Assembly (NCBI RefSeq): GCF_037975245.1
Contig: NC_092561.1
Coordinates: forward strand, 6,376,001-6,440,000
DNA length: 64,000 nt
Origin: Apostichopus japonicus
Taxonomy: Eukaryota; Echinodermata; Holothuroidea; Aspidochirotida; Stichopodidae
Direction of reading: 5' to 3'
The notes under the pieces were generated by a model. It saw nothing but the letters and a program-made list of their open reading frames with translations. It did no database searches and was not told where the DNA came from. The position numbers and the translations under genes are program-made. Positions 27,885-40,676 of this stretch are shown in pieces. Within the stretch, counting starts at the first letter, position 1. Each line of letters starts with the position of its first letter.

Positions 27885-30020
27885 GGTTAAAATTGTCGGT
27901 TATGTTCTGTAAGACAAATAATGTTAGGTAAATTGGAGAAGTGGGTGCATGGTTAAATCAGTGTAGAGCTTTTAATGTACTGTCACACTCCGATATTAAT
28001 ACAAGCACAGTGCATGGGGTGATAAACTGTTACCTAGAACCAGATTATTCATTGCTTCGCAAAACAGAACAGAGCATGCGCACCTTTCACGGTGACGTAA
28101 ACTCCATATTGCAAACAGCCACACGGCCTACATGTCGTTCGACGAGTTCATCGGCTTTAATTAAAGCAAAACTATAGCGTCTCTGTGTCGCTGGAAACTA
28201 CTACCTTTTGTCAATAGTTTGCATTATGACGTATAAGAAGGTCTCCTTTTTCGGTTGTTGCCCTATTTTTAAGGCGCTATGGTATAAAACCTTGTCTGGT
28301 ATAGGTTGACAGTCTATAGAGCACGAGATTGATATGTCAATCCGTGGGTGCATATTCTACTTTGTAGTCAGAACGTATAGACCTATCGTCGACTCAATAC
28401 AATGTACCAGGAGTGTCCTCTAACACGCAAACACACAGATATTTACAAGAACAAACGCTGACGCACAACAGGGGTCACTTTTGCATTTCGTGAAAGTGGG
28501 TGGGTGGAGACCTCTGCACCAAAAAAATATTAAATGTCATTAGCTTACCTTCACCACGATGACCATAATTTCCAGTTCCAATTATTAATACAAATATCCC
28601 TTATATAATAAGTATCAATATGGTGGGACTATACCTTTGTAAAACCCATACCCTGTCAACGGCGGCTGGAATTATTCTGTTTCTCCTTACTCATAATTTT
28701 GTAAAACTTCATGCAGCTCTGTAAAAGGTCGATTTTGACATTTTTATTTCCAGTGCTATTTGACAATAGTTCACGCCACAACGTAACGCATTGATTTCAC
28801 ATGTCTTTGTTTCAATCAGCCTTACCGGCCACTGATGTTAAAAATACAATTGTTGAAAATTCTCTATGTGATAAATAATAACATAAACAAAAGGATAACG
28901 GCGATGGAGTTTTGAGTATCAAAAATCATTGATTAATTACTCACTGGTTAACTTTCATTTTTGTGTAATAAATGATTCCAACAGGGTCCTTATACTTCCA
29001 TGGTTTGATCACTGGACACTGAGAAGAAACAACTTTGTTATACTTCTTGAGCCTTGAGAGAACAATTTTTACCTTCAATGCATTATTTATTATTTGTTTC
29101 AATGACCAGTGATGTTGAATTTCATTCTATCGTGCCCCGTTGCTTATATGATGCTTTAAAAACAAAACATGTTTTAGTTAACATTTACACAGGCCGCACA
29201 GAGCCTGGTACTGACGTCATTATTGATTCATCTGAAAGGAGCTTAACCAAAGATTTAGCATAATTATTTTAATACTGAATATTTCAAACCCTGTAAATTG
29301 CTACAGAAACATTACAAGCACAGAGATTTTCCATAGTTTTTTCTTGGGACTATTACATATTCAGAATTTAATTCTTTCTCAAGGCATACTTTAATAATTC
29401 ATGGATTTACATAATACAGTAACTTGAGCACAACATCACTATTCTCAATGACACTTTGCTCCATGGTATGTTATAACATCACTTTATAAAGTCATCATAT
29501 TTGTCAACACAAGCACTGCCACCATTTCTGTTTTGCTTCTCACTGAAACTTCATAAGCATTATCCGTCGGATGTTTTTCTCGTACGAAAATACCACCAGT
29601 CCTGCAAATCAATAAAGAAAATATTAAAAGCAACAAAAAGACTTCCCGTTCTGTGTTATGAATATATATATCTATCTTTATCCGGGGTCGACGCTCATCG
29701 ATTGCACCGTTTAAAAATATTTCCTACCATCTATATTCAATCAATTGTATACCTGTGTATATACTTATATACATATAAAACCATATATATATATTAATAT
29801 AGAAATATATATGAATATAGCGAGAGAGAATTATAACACGACTCGCCATGTGATCCACGCGCAAAGCCTTTACATTAATGAACGGCGACTGCTTGGGAAT
29901 ACCATCGCTTGACTAAATCGAAACTATTAAGCAGAAAGTGAGAAATTCTTATATATATATATATATATATATATATGTTAATGCAATGGAGGTAAACGAC
30001 AAAGGCAAATGAATATATAT

Positions 30021-30094
30021 AAAGGCCCGTGGTTCGAATCCCGGTGGAGGCTGAAAGTTTTTTCACTGTTCTTGATTTTCCAACTCATTACGAT

Positions 30095-30098
<4 letters not shown>
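30021..30098 (+). mobile_element. SINE-like family 2 copy with tRNA B-box
   Basis: GGTTCGAATCCCGG at about 30031 is a good tRNA B-box/T-loop sequence, followed by GGAGGCTGAAAGTTTTTTCA and a tail shared with 22521-22575. Both copies run into (AT)n. No complete tRNA cloverleaf or A-box is visible upstream, so this is a 5'-truncated SINE and not a tRNA gene. Confidence 0.5.
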
Positions 30099-30170
<72 letters not shown>

Positions 30171-30258
30171 CCTCTATATAGCCTATATATAGCCTATATA
30201 TATAGCCTATATATACGCAATATGTATATAGGCTATATATACAGGCTTTATATCTAGG

Positions 30259-30295
<37 letters not shown>
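30099..30295. repeat. (AT)n tracts flanking a palindromic AGGC/GCCT block
   Basis: Two AT tracts (about 30099-30167 and 30260-30295) bracket a segment with repeated TATAGCCTATATA on the left and TATAGGCTATATA on the right, forming a long imperfect inverted repeat. Confidence 0.85.
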
Positions 30296-30297
<2 letters not shown>

Positions 30298-30685
30298 CTA
30301 CAAAAATATATTAAATTACGACCGAAAGCATGCACGCCATGTACGATATCAAACTCTGTACATGTCTACAGTGCATTAATGCATAATCACAAAGGTGATT
30401 CAATCATATGAGTTCAAAGGTCAATTTTTTGCTCAAGTTGATTTGTTTAAGAAAGGTGCTGGAAATTTAAATTTAATGAAAGAAACCCTGTTCGCTTGGC
30501 TACCGTATTATAGGCACATGCTCAAAAACGACAAAACAGTCTCGTCACCATAACGGTGTCAGTAATGACTATTTGAATCAATTGTTTTAAAGAATGTTTA
30601 GAACGTATCAACATACAATGTCAAAAGGTCATGGGGTCAGCCAAATTCAACACTCATGCATTTCAAACTTGGTGATGCGTGTATG

Positions 30686-31121
30686 GCAAGCCATGTGGGA
30701 CAAACACCGCATGATATATCCGCTTATTAATTCGAATATATATGTGTTGTACATGTGTAAAGTTTCGCTTTATGAAGCGATCTCGCGAGCCCGCCAAAAC
30801 ATTTATCGTTGGTATATGTACACAGCAAGAGCGGAAATGTGTTTTCGTGTATATTCTAATTAATCCGTGCATATATTGGATTTAATCCCCATATGTATTC
30901 TATTTAATACGTGTATATATTCGAATTAATACGTGTATATATTCGAATTAATACGTGTATATATTCGAATTAATACGTGTATATATTCGAATTAATACGC
31001 GGATATATTTGGGCCATATGATTGGCTAATAATATATACGCATATGTATTCCAATTAATACGCGTATAAATTACGATTAATACGCTGATATATTATGCAG
31101 TGTTTGTCCCACATGGCTTGC
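30686..31121. mobile_element. 436-bp TIR element with internal 22-bp repeats
   Basis: Bases 30686-30707 (starting GCAAGCCATGTGGGACAAAC) have an exact 22-base reverse complement at 31100-31121, and similarity continues imperfectly for about 35 more bases inward. Inside lie about five 22-base tandem units (markers ACGTG or ACGCG at 30909, 30931, 30953, 30975 and 30997). There is no transposase, so this is a non-autonomous MITE-like element. A target-site duplication is not clear. An 89-codon frame crossing the left end is spurious. Confidence 0.8.
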
Positions 31122-33687
31122 GATATGCGCGGGAGTGATTACATACATCATATATAACCATATTTTGGGTTGAGATCTGCAACTCCGTGGATTGCTTGTA
31201 TACTTGTTCTTTGTGGGTAGTTACGGTATATATATAATGGATATATTTTAATACTAATTTGTTTACTAATAATTCTCTATGGCTTTATCGTATTTTGTTG
31301 CTAAGAGTCGAGGATTGCTATGGGAGGAAGAGAGAGAGAGAGGGGGGGGGGGGTTGCCTTGGAAAGAAATATGTATCCCCCATTTAGCATAATGGTAATA
31401 GTCGTATGACATCAACCGATAGTCTAGTTTGGCTGTAATGTTCTGTAATCTCTGCGTCACCGTGAGTCAAGAATCGTAATTAAACTCAGACTCAGACGCC
31501 AGACGTTGATTCATCCAAATAAATCCGTCAGGATCCGGTCAACTAGCCTTGTTTTAAAATATTGACTCACCCACCCCCCCCCCCCTCCCATCCCTCCAAA
31601 CAAACACACACTCATCATTCCTCATCCTTGTTCTCGCGTTGTCTTTAACAGGGAACCTGTTGCCTGTAAAATCAAAAGATTAACCAACGTGATTGTTTTA
31701 TTCTTCAATTACTTAAACAAAGGAATTATACCGTTCATGTTCGTGTCTCTGTTTTATGATTTGGCAAGGTGTTTATAAATGCTTTGATGAAAACTGTACC
31801 ACCGAAGAAGAGTTAATTAAAAAAAAAACGAGACAAAAAAAGCGTTAGCCAGAAATGTAATGTGTATAAGTTATCAGCCTTTCATGATTTACTTTATTCC
31901 GTCCACCTCAATGCATAGAGCGTAATAATACCCGATTCTCTGTCACTAGTAACCTTTATATAACCTATATATAGATAGTCTTGAAATCCCATCATAACAT
32001 AATATTTACAATGTGATCACCAATAGCGGACCGGAATAAGCCTATATCTGTTCGGGGAAATAATATCACTATTCCTCAGTGACATTATTAACAAAAATAG
32101 TTTTTTTTTTAAGTGAAGAAAAATGATTTGCAAAAGGTATTAATTATTCACATATGTTTTTTTATTGAACGAAAGCGCCCCCCCCCACCCCCCAAGTACA
32201 GATGTGTTCAACATATAACAGCGTACTGGTATATCATATAAAAGAAATTCTGAACAAAAAAGGGAACTTCGAGTAAAACACATTTCAATCCCCGGATATT
32301 TTACCCATCATTTGAACCCATCGCGGTATCTAGCAATTGAACAGGATACCATATCCTTCTCGTTTCCGGAGTTTGCTCAATTTTGACATTCAATTACATT
32401 TTTGTTCAATTTTACAGAAACTCAACCAACCCCCGCAAAAAAAAAAAAGATTGTCAGTTATATACAGTCGCCTTTACTTAATGAGCTATATGTAAATCTC
32501 ATCGAAGCTGTTTGCGAACGTACGTATACACGCTAACTTCTAGATTCGACTGAGTCACTAAATTTGGCACTATATGACTGTGCACCTACTATAAAGTTAA
32601 ATATTTGCGTCTTATTTTTCTCATTTTTAACAGGTATACGAACCAAGTTTCCGACAAGTGAACTATATACATCAGTGCGCAAAGCCTTCGGCGAAAGTGC
32701 TCAAGAAAGAATTTGCCTTCTTTTCTTTTCAACTTTTGTCATTTTGCTGGGCTCAAGAATTGTTTCGTTATGGATGGATGGGTAACGTGTTGATATATCA
32801 CTTGGCAGTGCGTATATAGTAAGCCTATCTGGAAGCCGGGCTTTCCTGAATATCGGAAGGGGGAACCTGAAAGTTCATTCAGTCGAATGTATATTTCTAT
32901 AGGAGGAACTGTGTTACTTTAATCGTATTGCAAATTCGGAAGAAATTTCGTCAATAAAATTTGTAAGTGACATTAACAGTACGCGGAAAGTGAAATAGGG
33001 GTGCAAATAAAAAAGGATATTTTATTTTTGAAAACGGATATGGCGATTGTTGGAGAAAGAAATAACAAGTGTTATAGAAGATTGGATTATAAGCATGTCA
33101 GTGAAAGTCTTGATATGCAAGTCGATCAACAAATTTCAATTTTCACAGAAAACTGCAGATGCTGGAAAGTACAGGTAAGAATTATATTTCTATTTATTAT
33201 ACATAGACAAAGTAAAGTAAAACATTTTCTACACTATATTGGGTTTTTTTTTTTAAAATGGTAACTAAATTCTAATCAGTTCTTTTCATGTTTCTATCCC
33301 TACCAGACAAATTGTTTCATATTTGCACGACAGTAGGGAAATGAGAATTGACGTACGGAGTTCTTTAATAATCATATTGATTTTTTCCAGTTGAAACAAT
33401 ATAGCAGGCCTATTGTACTACTACTGGTAGTATTGGGAGACATAATATGGACATATCAATTTTAGGACGACACGACAAACAAACATGTCATGAATATTAA
33501 GCACTTCATTTCAACTGCATTTATATGAATTGAAACGTTCATGGAAGATTTTAGTAATATCGTTTCTCTTTGAAGTTTCCCCTCCCCCAATGGTCTAGGT
33601 ACCGCCCCCCCCCCCCCGTTCAGTAGTTTCAAAGTTTGATTGATCAGTGACTGTACCATGATGGGGTGTATCAGTGAGCAATTGAGA
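31122..33687. other. Gene-free stretch with isolated splice-like signals
   Basis: No gene is supported. G/C runs occur at 31342-31353, 31574-31585 and 33604-33617. Good splice-like signals exist (acceptor before 32634, donor after 33174), but the frames between them give no recognisable protein. Confidence 0.45.
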
Positions 33688-34210
33688 TGGGGTTATTAAC
33701 GTCACTACCAGTGGATAGCAGAATAAGAGGGTTGTTTATTGTGAGTTATACAGCACCGGTTATTGCACGTTCATGGCAATGTCAGGCTGGCGATCTGTGG
33801 TGTTGTAGTGAGTGGCCGATGGGTAGTTTACGTCACTACCAGAAGACTGGAATAAGTGGCGTTGCATTGAATGACTGATCGGGTTAATTCACGTAACTGG
33901 CAGTGTGTTTTAACATGTAACAATCGGGGCGAGTGCAGGTAGAGAGATCCACCTTCATGATAGTATCTTCTACCTTTGGGTGTAGTACCAGTGGAGGACA
34001 TTTACGTCACCATTTGGCAAATTGTGGTGTTACAGTGAGTGACTGACATGTAACTCATACGTCTCGCTCAGTAGCTTGCAACAGTGGTGTTGTATTAGGT
34101 GATTGTTCGGGTCAATTCACGTTACTGCAATCGTATAGTGTCTGCTAACATGTATAGCAATCGGTGTGAGTGGTAGAGTGATCCACGTTAGTGACAATGA
34201 TGTTGAAGCG
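33688..34210. repeat. Diverged ~228-bp tandem duplication
   Basis: Segments near 33798-33965 and 34023-34200 align at an offset of 225-229 bases, sharing GTGGTGTTGTAGTGAGTG-like, TTCACGTAACTG-like and GTAGAGAGATCCAC-like blocks. The copies are strongly diverged, so the duplication is old. Confidence 0.7.
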
Positions 34211-35469
34211 GATGTCACTGGCGTCTCGTTGGTGTAAATTGTGCCACTGTTCGCCAAAGATTGCAAACGAAATAGTACATCATATGTATAAACATAATCA
34301 AACGATATACCGGTCTCACGTGACAAATTGAAAACATCAAGATCATACCAGCCTTGTCAGACTATAATGTAGTGTAGTCGTTATTCCACATCGGCAAACA
34401 TCAAAACAATGTGGCTTCACCAAATCCTCCTCTAACCCTCTTCCCTCCCCTATTATTTGAAGCAATGTGCTGGGGAGAGGGAAAGTCTCACTTAACCTTC
34501 TGCGCAGGGGATTAAGCTGTTAGGGTACTCAAGCCTATACACGTATTAAGGGGCCTAAATATACCAGATAAGTTCAAGAAAGTGGTAGGGCCGATCTTGT
34601 TTACTTTCGAGTATCGAGAACTGATGCAGTACATGAAAGAGTAACTATGAAGTTAGTTTGCTCATAATACTCTTCTTAGTTTGTATACAAGGTATAGGAG
34701 GTATATTATACCCTCTGTGTGAGTTAACAGGGTCCTGTTCTAACAGCCAATTTACAAACATCTCGATGTATATAAGTACAAGACCGTTCGGCACCTGTTC
34801 CTTATTGTACTCTCTTGTAGTGTGCTGTCATTATTCAACCCTCGCGAAGACGCTAATAGGAAAGGTGATAACTTGGTGTCAATTCTGCCACTCGCTCGAC
34901 TCTAGAAAATTTCTGTGTTGTCTTATATAGAAAGCCTCTCCATTATAAGATCGTTCAGTGTGTTTGAACTTATAGGCGAACCTTGAAAAGGTTGGAAGTA
35001 TTGACTTTCTTTTTTCTTTTTCTTTTTTCTTCTGGGTTTTCCGTTATATTTTCTCGACTTTTCCAACGGTGCAAGTGGCTTTTTATATGTTTCTGTATGC
35101 CCCACTGATCTGTTAGTGTACAGATCAGTGGTATGCCCCTGTCATTTACCAACTGTAAAGATAAAAAGCATAAACATAGCCTTATTTGGTGTGTGAGTGA
35201 CGCACTCACATGTGACTTATTCATGTTACACTACGTGTCGTAATCACTCACTTGAAATACGCTGAAATATTAATGAATGAGTTGCGGCAATATTCTATAA
35301 TGTTAACTAATTGACGTTTGCCATTTCACAAGAAGCTGATGTTGTTGATGACAGGCATATTTCAATTATCTTTTAGAGGCATAAAGCTAAACTAGTGATG
35401 TGGTCGGTGCGAACTATATATATTAACTGTATATTTGTTGTTACAGTATAGCCGAGGAAAAGGACCACG
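34211..35469. other. Gene-free stretch
   Basis: No recognised gene or repeat. A T/C-rich patch lies at about 35005-35035. Confidence 0.45.
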
Positions 35470-35735
35470 GTGTACATGTTAGTGCGCAATCTCCTATATT
35501 ATGTTAATGAATATGTATGACGTAACAAGGTACGTATAGCAAACCTGCCCAACCACCTGTTGTATTTAATGCATATGTAATACGTAACAAGGTGCAGCCT
35601 TAAAACATGCACAATCCCTTGCTCTATTTAATGAATATGTATGACGCAACTTGAAGGTACGTAGCAAACTAGTGACCTGTTTTACTTTATGAATGTGTAT
35701 AACGCAACAAGCAAACAAGCATATAATCAACTGTT
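35470..35735. repeat. ~62-bp degenerate tandem repeat, four units
   Basis: TAATGAATATGTATGACGTA or close variants recur at about 35505, 35567, 35629 and 35687, each followed by an ACAAGGTACG-like and a CCTGTTTTA-like block. Confidence 0.75.
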
Positions 35736-37721
35736 TTCTTTATTGAATATTTATATTATATTTGCAGATATGCACAATTATTTGTTTCAGCAATTAGTTC
35801 AGATAAATGGGAAAGTTCCGAAAATACCGAACTTTAGGGCGGGTGGAAGTGGTTCAAGTTATGTACTTATGTTATGTCGGCGAAATTCTTTTAAGTAATA
35901 CAAATTGGTATGAATTTATCCTTAAAAGAGTATAACGTCATAAATCTACGGATGACGTCACAATAACATTGTCATACGTCACTTCCATCCTTAGCTATAC
36001 TAGACAAGGCTATATAAACCACACGTCGGTTAACTCTCCTAAGGGAACGTTTTATATATCTTATAGGAGATCTTGGACAAAACACATGAGAGAAGCACTC
36101 ACGTGCTGGGACACAGATGGTAATATGGGTATACCACTTTGTACTTGATTGAGAAATGAAGTTACCCAAAATTCCATCATGTTTTCTTCCTTATTTGGAG
36201 GAAGCATTAAAAAATTGCTTTCATTTTTGTTTTCCTTAAGGTAGATGTTTTCAAGTATTTTCGGATGTTTTCAAGGTTTAGGAAGCAGCTAAATGAATTC
36301 ATACACACGGCTTCAATGTGCCGATGTAAAACCACATCATTACTAGTTGGATGTGATGCTTGGCGTAAACAAGAAAGAAATAACAAGGGATTATATGGAA
36401 CGCGAAAAATGAAAAAAATATAGAGAAGCAGGCCCTACCCGCTGCTTAAAGCACATAGACTTCGAAAGTGACTTCCGCTTCCGAAGATTGCCCGTTATGT
36501 GGAAAAATAGAATAGAAAGCTGGCCAGCAGGTAGAACAATTTAGTGAACAAAATTACCCTTTTCTAAGAATGAAACTCTTTTGGTAAAGTACCTAATTGG
36601 CTGCAATCCTCGGATAAACTTTTCCGCCGATCAGTGTTCCCCGTGAGAATTATCTTGATATTTAAAACAGAATGTTGTTTTGCAAAAGTGCAACGGTATT
36701 AGACCCCTCACCAGGCTCCAGCGTGGAAACACTCAATGTTTCATAGCTGCATGTCTTGAATCTATTAGGTCTGCTATATATATTTTTCAATATATGACAT
36801 GAGGAAAAAATTTCACACCTCTCGTGTGAAACATTAATATCATGCAGTGTAACTTGGATAAATCAAGCTGCGAGTGCGATGTATATATAGTTATGTACTA
36901 CTACAGAATCAACCGAGCTAAATGGAACGTTATGTGTTGATAGTGGTGACAGTCTAATAACATCTCATATAGTAAAGTATATCTGCAGAACGGTATTTCT
37001 AATCGGTATCTTCAGGGATGCTGAATGGCTGTGCTATATGTCATTTAAGTTACATCGTGCTCAGTGTAATTATAACTATGGGATGGTGAAGAGGGGGGGT
37101 GGGGGGCATCCACCTAAACCCTCTCTTTTAGCAGGGGAAGGGGGGTAGTAAAAATTCCTCTCCAAATATGTGCCAAAACATAAGACATCAAAGAAGCTGA
37201 TAGCCTACAAGTATACCTAAATATGCCACAGTTTTATGGGCTTCCTCCCTGGACCCCGGAACAAGACCAGGTGTTTCTTGGCGACCCCCCCCCCTGGACC
37301 AGCAGCCCCAAAATAGTGCATCCATCTCCAATAGGATTCACTCCTACACGTCTGCTTAGTCAATTTAACGTGCATGCTGTATGAAAGAAAATCACATATT
37401 GTTGAATCAGATGTCCGATCATGGACATTGGCAAGAAATTGAATTCGTGAACATTCCCTCGATTGAACAGTTTATATTTCATACGGTTAATATTCTTGTA
37501 GATGAATAGATAGGTTAAATGTATGTTCATTCATACTTAGTAAAGATTCCTAAATCCTATTGGTCCATTCAGGTCAGCTGACCGTGGTTAATCCTGTGAG
37601 TAACGCACGGTAAAATTACGGGGCATCACTTTAATAAATCTTTGGTTATATGTAACCAAAAATGTTTTGTTTTATGATTTCCCCCCCCCCCCCCCACACA
37701 AATGGTAGTGTATGAATGAAC
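35736..37721. other. Gene-free stretch
   Basis: No gene is supported. G/C runs at about 37095, 37285 and 37681-37695. A piece related to the fold-back element's arm (GGTTAATCCTGTGAGTAACG) occurs at about 37587-37606. Confidence 0.45.
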
Positions 37722-37887
37722 GGGGTTAATCAACGGTCTAGCGTGCGTTACTCACATGATTAATGCACTCCGGGTGTTAATGCTATCGCTGGATGCACTC
37801 GGGCTCCGCCCTCGTGCATCGCTTGCATTATCCCCCGATCGTGCATTAATCCTGTGAGTAACGCACGCTAGACCGTTGATTAACCCC
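37722..37887. mobile_element. 166-bp fold-back (inverted-repeat) element
   Basis: The left arm, beginning GGGGTTAATCAACGGTCTAG, and the right arm are reverse complements over about 47 bases with one mismatch. The loop is GC-rich and contains a nested imperfect hairpin around GATGCACTCGGG and CCCTCGTGCATC. This is the architecture of a small fold-back MITE. An arm-related fragment lies upstream near 37587. No coding capacity. Confidence 0.85.
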
Positions 37888-39612
37888 TTATATATATATA
37901 TATATATAGGCTATATATATATATCCATTTTATCGTACTAAACGTTTGTTCAATATTTATGACTCTCTGTGTTCTACCGTTGTAGCTTCATTTCAGTAAA
38001 TGATGTTTCGATCACAAACTACCCGAATACTCCCAAAACAGACCAAAGTGTGTGTTTGTGCATAGTGCAAACATCCAGTCCTATATCACGTCGGCTATAC
38101 AGTTTGTATACTAAGTTGAATGGACTGTTTGTTTTAAAACATACAATACAGTTGTTGTGTTAGAGAATGTACTAAAAAACCATACAACTATACACACATA
38201 AGGTAATCTACGTTAGGAAACATAAAGAAAATCCTCTTCAGTTGTTCGGACTTCCGATTATTCCAATCAGTTACTTCCCGCTAGCAATGGCGAGGGCTTA
38301 ACAGATTTCAAACAATCGTTATTTACAAATGAGCAGCGGTTCTTGACACCTTTCATGAGTGAAAATGACAATATCAGATTGTAGAAAAAAAGTCGAAAAA
38401 AAAAGTAGAAACGAGCAAGTTCAGACTGTGACATGATAACAACAGTTGAACACGATTTGAAGGTTACCTATGACTGTAGGCTATATATAAAAAACTGCGT
38501 ATAGCAATCTGAATGGCTTCAACAAATTGTTTATGTATATATGTCTGTATATGGAGCGTATGGAGGAAGTTGTACTTACAATCTTAAACAATCAAACTGG
38601 CGTGTGAGGAAAGCCTAAACGGCCTAATAACTTCTACTTCACATCGGATGACAAATCAATGATGGTTTGTGGCTCTTCTTTAACAATTTTACCAGGCGTA
38701 AGCCCATTTCAGATGAGAATTACGTGACGAGCACAAATTTAATGGATCAGTCGTCCATATTATGGAACGCCAAAAGCGTAACAAAATGGAAATTTGGTGT
38801 ACGGTTGTTAGTATCACAGTCCGTGTAAATACCAATATCTCAAGAAACAGATATTGAAGGACAAATAGGCCTTGAGAGTTTTTGGTGACTAAATAAGAGT
38901 TAACGGTTATAAAATAAACTTAAAGTGATATTTTGAGGCAGCTATTTTATGTTTCTTGTTTGCCCCCCCCCCCTCCTCCTAACTTCTTTTTAATTTCTAC
39001 AAAGGTTTAATGTTTTATATTGTTATTACGGTCAGTGTATGCTTCTGACATAATTGAAGATAAAACGCCAATCCCTGACCCCTGCCTTAATTATGCCACA
39101 TCCAGGGAGCTACTTTTTATCTAAATAACAGATCCTTGTTGGCATTTAAAACCTGTTTCTGACAGCCTAAAATCACTTTTGTCGGTCTACTAACATAGAT
39201 CGGAATGCTTACGACCACAGTGAACTATAATATAGATGTCCCCCGTCCACATTGTGGTAGCCTATTCAACTTAGGCAGACCTAAATCTACTGATTAGGCG
39301 TCAAAGCCAGATATGGTCACGGGGACAATGACGTCGCAACCCCCCCCCCCTTTTTTTAAAGTCTTCTTTTCCCCCTTAAAACATAGGTTTATTATGAAAG
39401 TAAGAATAGCTTATTCTTCATCCCATATTTCCTCGGACCCCCTAATTGACCTATAGGGCCCAGGGCTGCACCCCCACCACCACCCCTTTGCCAGGATTAG
39501 CTGTTGGAGGCATGTAAGGCTGTTGCAAGATTTGCCATGTATACAAAGTAGACGTGTTTAGGGAATAATAAAGTTCATACCGGTACGGTACCTCTGATAC
39601 GAAAGGAGAAGC
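37888..39612. other. Gene-free stretch
   Basis: No gene is supported. A short AT tract follows the fold-back element (37890-37922) and C-runs occur at about 38964-38973 and 39340-39350. Confidence 0.45.
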
Positions 39613-40011
39613 TTAAAGGCATTGAAGACTCGCCCCAAACCGCGTGCCGCCCTCTAAAAAAAGTTAACTTTCCGTTGCTTGCAAGTGAAGGTTTCTTCTT
39701 GTCGCTACAAAATACAGACAATAATGAAACGTGATACCTTGTTATCTTTTATCTGGACCTGAGATCAGGGAGTTCCATAACAACTGCCTGCTGAGATGTC
39801 CATCGCTGCTATATACATTGTGTTGTGGGCATTGACCGTTGCTGCATGTATTGACTGTACACTAAGTTTCTGATTACCGACGGTAGCAAACTGTGTGTGT
39901 ATTTTCTGGGATCGATGGTGGTGTCTAACACTTCTGTTACACCTCATTCGAAACTAGATCAGATTACCGGCATCAGACGTTTCTTTGTGTGCGAGTCTTC
40001 ACTCCCTTTAA
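39613..40011 (+). mobile_element. TTAA-bounded MITE, family A, copy 2
   Basis: A 399-base element starting TTAAAGGCATTGAAGACTCG and ending with the reverse complement of a close variant (TTAAAGGGAGTGAAGACTCG), with TTAA at both outer edges. The interior aligns with copy 1 at 12796-13143 in inverted orientation, and this copy carries about 50 extra bases. No transposase frame is present. Confidence 0.85.
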
Positions 40012-40349
40012 ACTTCAGATGGTGTCCCCGGAATATTATAGAAAGAAGTCAAATAGCTAGAATCGTTACACACTCTTAAAACTTCAACTTACATTCTCAT
40101 TGTCTCCTCAAAAAGTTTTCTTTATCGAGACATCCCAATAAACTGTTTTGGGACAAAGTTTAAACTCAAAATCTTCATATTTGTTTTTATTTTGATAATC
40201 GTTATATAACAAACGTTAGCATTCTTAAATTTGAATGCAATAGTAAGAACCGACAACGAATACATTTTGTGTAGAAGTCGTACAGTTTAAGTAAACGTTA
40301 TATCCAGCAGACGTGTGGTACAATATAACGTGAGTACAAGAATAACTAC

Positions 40350-40676
40350 AACTGCATTTACCTGCAAATATACGCAGTATTGTAGTGCGCGTGAAGTGCT
40401 TGCAGTATTAGGAAGAAATTTTCGCTTGTTCATGATGTTATGTTTTGGGCGGACAACACACATGCCAGGGAGTATAGTCATGTAGGTACCTAAACAAAGT
40501 GAGGGCGCTTGTAAGTGCCGTGACAGGTTCAGAATAAGTTGGCTACGCAGCTAGCTTCTGAAACTGCAAATGTACAGAGACTATATGAAACTTTAAGACT
40601 CAACGTCCAGTCATGTAGGTATCGTTCACTTGGCCAGTAAAGCCAATATTGTAGCGCGCACGCGCACTACAATAAC
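40350..40676 (-). repeat. Dispersed repeat B, copy 3
   Basis: It aligns over its whole length with copy 2 at 15700-16024, including the 16-base inverted arms (40378-40393 and 40659-40674), the central GGTACCTAAA block and the CpG-rich palindrome at the right end. Substitutions and small indels indicate independent old insertions. Confidence 0.8.

Larger units (their letters stand above)
26767..30020. other. Gene-free stretch with duplication and CRE pair
   Basis: No convincing gene. It contains an approximate tandem duplication at 27285-27515 and a pair of full CRE sites at 27851-27884, both listed separately. Open frames at 27941-28177 and 29054-29263 have no recognisable domain and start at non-ATG codons. 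Confidence 0.45.

Noticed and set aside
39897-40079. Shared MYFLGSMVV frame here and at 12678-12911
   Set aside because: It lies inside MITE A, and the frames diverge at the element's edge.
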